Source of the DNA: JBGTLW01 sp041743835
GTDB taxonomy: Bacteria; Planctomycetota; Phycisphaerae; Phycisphaerales; Phycisphaeraceae
Assembly: GCA_041743835.1 (NCBI GenBank)
Contig: JBGTLW010000260.1
Coordinates: 1-6,841, forward strand
Direction: 5' to 3'
DNA: 6,841 nt
In this document: in pieces, positions 5,940 through 6,841 of the stretch
Numbering within the stretch: the stretch's first letter is position 1
Layout of the letters: each line of letters starts with the position of its first letter
The notes under the pieces: generated by a model
Databases searched by the model: none
The model's input: only the letters and a program-made list of their open reading frames with translations
Told to the model about the DNA's origin: nothing
Made by a program: the position numbers and the translations under genes

Positions 5940-6161
5940 ATGACGTTGGGTTACACCCCGTTCCTTGAGCCGTTGCCCATCGATGACTATTGGATGTGGC
6001 TGCTGGTCCCGCTGGTGTTTGGCATCTGCGTGGTTTACAAAACCATCAAGACCGACGACCTGCGTCGGCTGCCCCGGCAGGCCCTGGCGCTCACAGCCCA
6101 GGTGCTGGTCTTCATGGCCCTGGCCGCCGGCGTCATCTGGCTGGGCACCGAGCTGCTCTAA
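5940..6161 (+). CDS. Small two-helix membrane protein
   Basis: The 73-residue product has two likely membrane helices (about 17-34, YWMWLLVPLVFGICVVYK, and 47-68) joined by a basic loop containing KTIKTDDLRRLPRQ. The ATG at 5940 is preceded by GAGGGA, which overlaps the TGA of the upstream gene, so the two are translated as a pair. The open frame extends far upstream, but only as a shadow of the previous gene. Its function is unknown; as partner of the PGLGHL protein it probably acts in the same inner-membrane context. TAA at 6159-6161 is followed four bases later by a strong hairpin. Confidence 0.8.
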   Translation: MTLGYTPFLEPLPIDDYWMWLLVPLVFGICVVYKTIKTDDLRRLPRQALALTAQVLVFMALAAGVIWLGTELL

Positions 6162-6165
6162 CCGA

Positions 6166-6190
6166 AGCCCACGGACTCCGTCCGTGGGTT
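6166..6190 (+). terminator. Strong hairpin after the membrane-protein operon (possible REP-like repeat)
   Basis: AGCCCACGGAC (6166-6176) pairs with GTCCGTGGGTT (6180-6190), an 11-bp stem with one G-T pair and a TCC loop. It starts 4 bases after the stop of the 73-residue gene. A T-rich stretch (about 6200-6210) follows after a run of C, so termination is plausible though not canonical. Its left arm also recurs at 5386-5396 in inverse orientation, which suggests a dispersed palindromic repeat. Confidence 0.5.
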
Positions 6191-6223
6191 CCCCCAAATG
6201 TGTTTGTTTTCAAAGAATGTCTT

Positions 6224-6249
6224 TCTTGGCGTCCTCGGCGTCTTGGCGG
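6224..6249. repeat. Short periodic intergenic repeat
   Basis: Units TCTTGGCG (6224-6231), TCCTCGGCG (6232-6240) and TCTTGGCG (6241-6248) lie in tandem between the convergent ends of the membrane operon and the M16 gene. On the other strand this reads as repeated CGCCAAGA-like words. It does not continue either open frame and looks like a small intergenic repeat of a kind seen in planctomycetes (from memory). Confidence 0.45.
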
Positions 6250-6264
6250 CAATTCAAAGCGAAA

Positions 6265-6841
6265 TCACACACTCAGTTCCCCCGCTCCGAGTGTGACGAT
6301 GGTGAAATCGTCCAGCGGTTGGTCGGCGATGAAGGCGTTGAGGGCGGGGAGGGTGACGCGATCGACTTCCGCAGCCAGCTCGTCGAGCGTGCGTGGCCGG
6401 CCCAGCAGGAAGTAATCGCTGGCGATCGCCGCGGCGCGTGCGCCGGTGGATTCGCCCTGCATGACCAGCCGGCTCTTCATGCCGACGATGGCCCTGCCAA
6501 ACTCGCCAAAATCCACACCCTCACGCAGACGCCGCAGCTCCGCCAACAACACGTCCAGTGTTTCCTGCGCGCGCGGCGTGGTGGTGCCGGCATACGCGCT
6601 GACCGTGCCGCGGTCGCGCTGGCCGTTGTAGCTCGCATACACCGAGTAGCACAGCCCGCGCTTCTCACGCACCTCGGTGAACAGACGACCCGACATCCCG
6701 CCCGACAGCACCGCCACGGCTGCGGCCTGCAACACGCTGCGCTCGTCCGGCTCGGGCACCGCGTCGCACGCCAGCGCGATGTGCACCTGCTGCGAATCCG
6801 CCGGAAGATGCACCACGCCACGCGGCGCAGGCGTCAACACC
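6265..6841 (-). CDS. M16 family (insulinase-like) peptidase, C-terminal part
   Basis: Only the last 191-192 residues are in the window; the 5' end runs past 6841. The GTG at 6840 is just an internal Val codon. M16 peptidases have two homologous halves; the N-terminal half carries the zinc site HxxEH, not seen here. The visible part has the hallmark of the C-terminal half: LSGGMSGRLFTEVREKRGLCYSVYASY (about 45-71 from the window edge), with the R/Y pair that contacts the substrate. AYAGTTTPRAQETLDVLLAELRRL follows at 82-105, and then VGMKSRLVMQGES with the linker to the final strand FTIVTLGAG. It is most like the bacterial processing-peptidase type (M16B). Whether this protein is an active peptidase or a non-catalytic partner depends on the missing half. 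It ends at TGA 6267-6265, facing the plus-strand operon. Confidence 0.9.
   Translation of the reverse strand, partial: VLTPAPRGVVHLPADSQQVHIALACDAVPEPDERSVLQAAAVAVLSGGMSGRLFTEVREKRGLCYSVYASYNGQRDRGTVSAYAGTTTPRAQETLDVLLAELRRLREGVDFGEFGRAIVGMKSRLVMQGESTGARAAAIASDYFLLGRPRTLDELAAEVDRVTLPALNAFIADQPLDDFTIVTLGAGELSV

Noticed and set aside
5026..5943. Plus-strand open frame of 305 codons across the acidic gene and the membrane gene
   Set aside because: It begins as a Val-rich mirror of the Asp/Glu repeat and continues as an Arg/Pro-rich out-of-frame reading of the membrane gene; no recognisable domain.

Overview
The window is a high-GC bacterial chromosome segment, most likely from a planctomycete and perhaps the class Phycisphaerae. 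That guess is inference. It rests on the style of several small conserved-looking proteins (an acidic-tail protein, an Arg-rich protein with a YPTW motif, a PGLGHLLIGQRARG membrane protein) and on the kinds of intergenic repeat present. No rRNA, tRNA, CRISPR array or transposase was seen. No stretch longer than 300 bases lacks a gene.

Layout. Positions 2-1292 (minus strand) hold a tightly coupled gene pair: a 249-residue protein of unknown function and a DUF488 protein whose start overlaps the end of the first gene. This block is visibly less GC-rich than the rest and begins 22 bases after the stop of lpdA, so it looks like an acquired accessory cassette that may be read from the lpdA transcript. 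Positions 1315-2826 (minus) encode dihydrolipoyl dehydrogenase (E3), with all catalytic motifs. Its upstream region has a plausible promoter fused to three 13-bp tandem repeats. Positions 3013-3747 (minus) encode a probable exported protein with an ExbD-like C-terminal segment and an acidic tail. Positions 3904-4443 (minus) encode a Nudix hydrolase.

Positions 4456-4564 hold an AT-rich inverted repeat element. Upstream of it, two small minus-strand genes lie close together: an extremely acidic 81-residue protein (5056-5301) and a 138-residue Arg-rich protein (4571-4987). Across a divergent promoter region, the plus strand carries two membrane-protein genes 10 bases apart (5462-5929 and 5940-6161). 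They are followed by a hairpin and a short periodic repeat. The window ends in the C-terminal half of an M16-family peptidase on the minus strand (6265-6841).

Central metabolism (lpdA), nucleotide-pool hydrolysis (Nudix) and proteolysis (M16) are recognisable functions. The most unusual parts are the DUF488 pair, the acidic protein, the repeats at the lpdA promoter, and an 11-mer shared by two intergenic regions.
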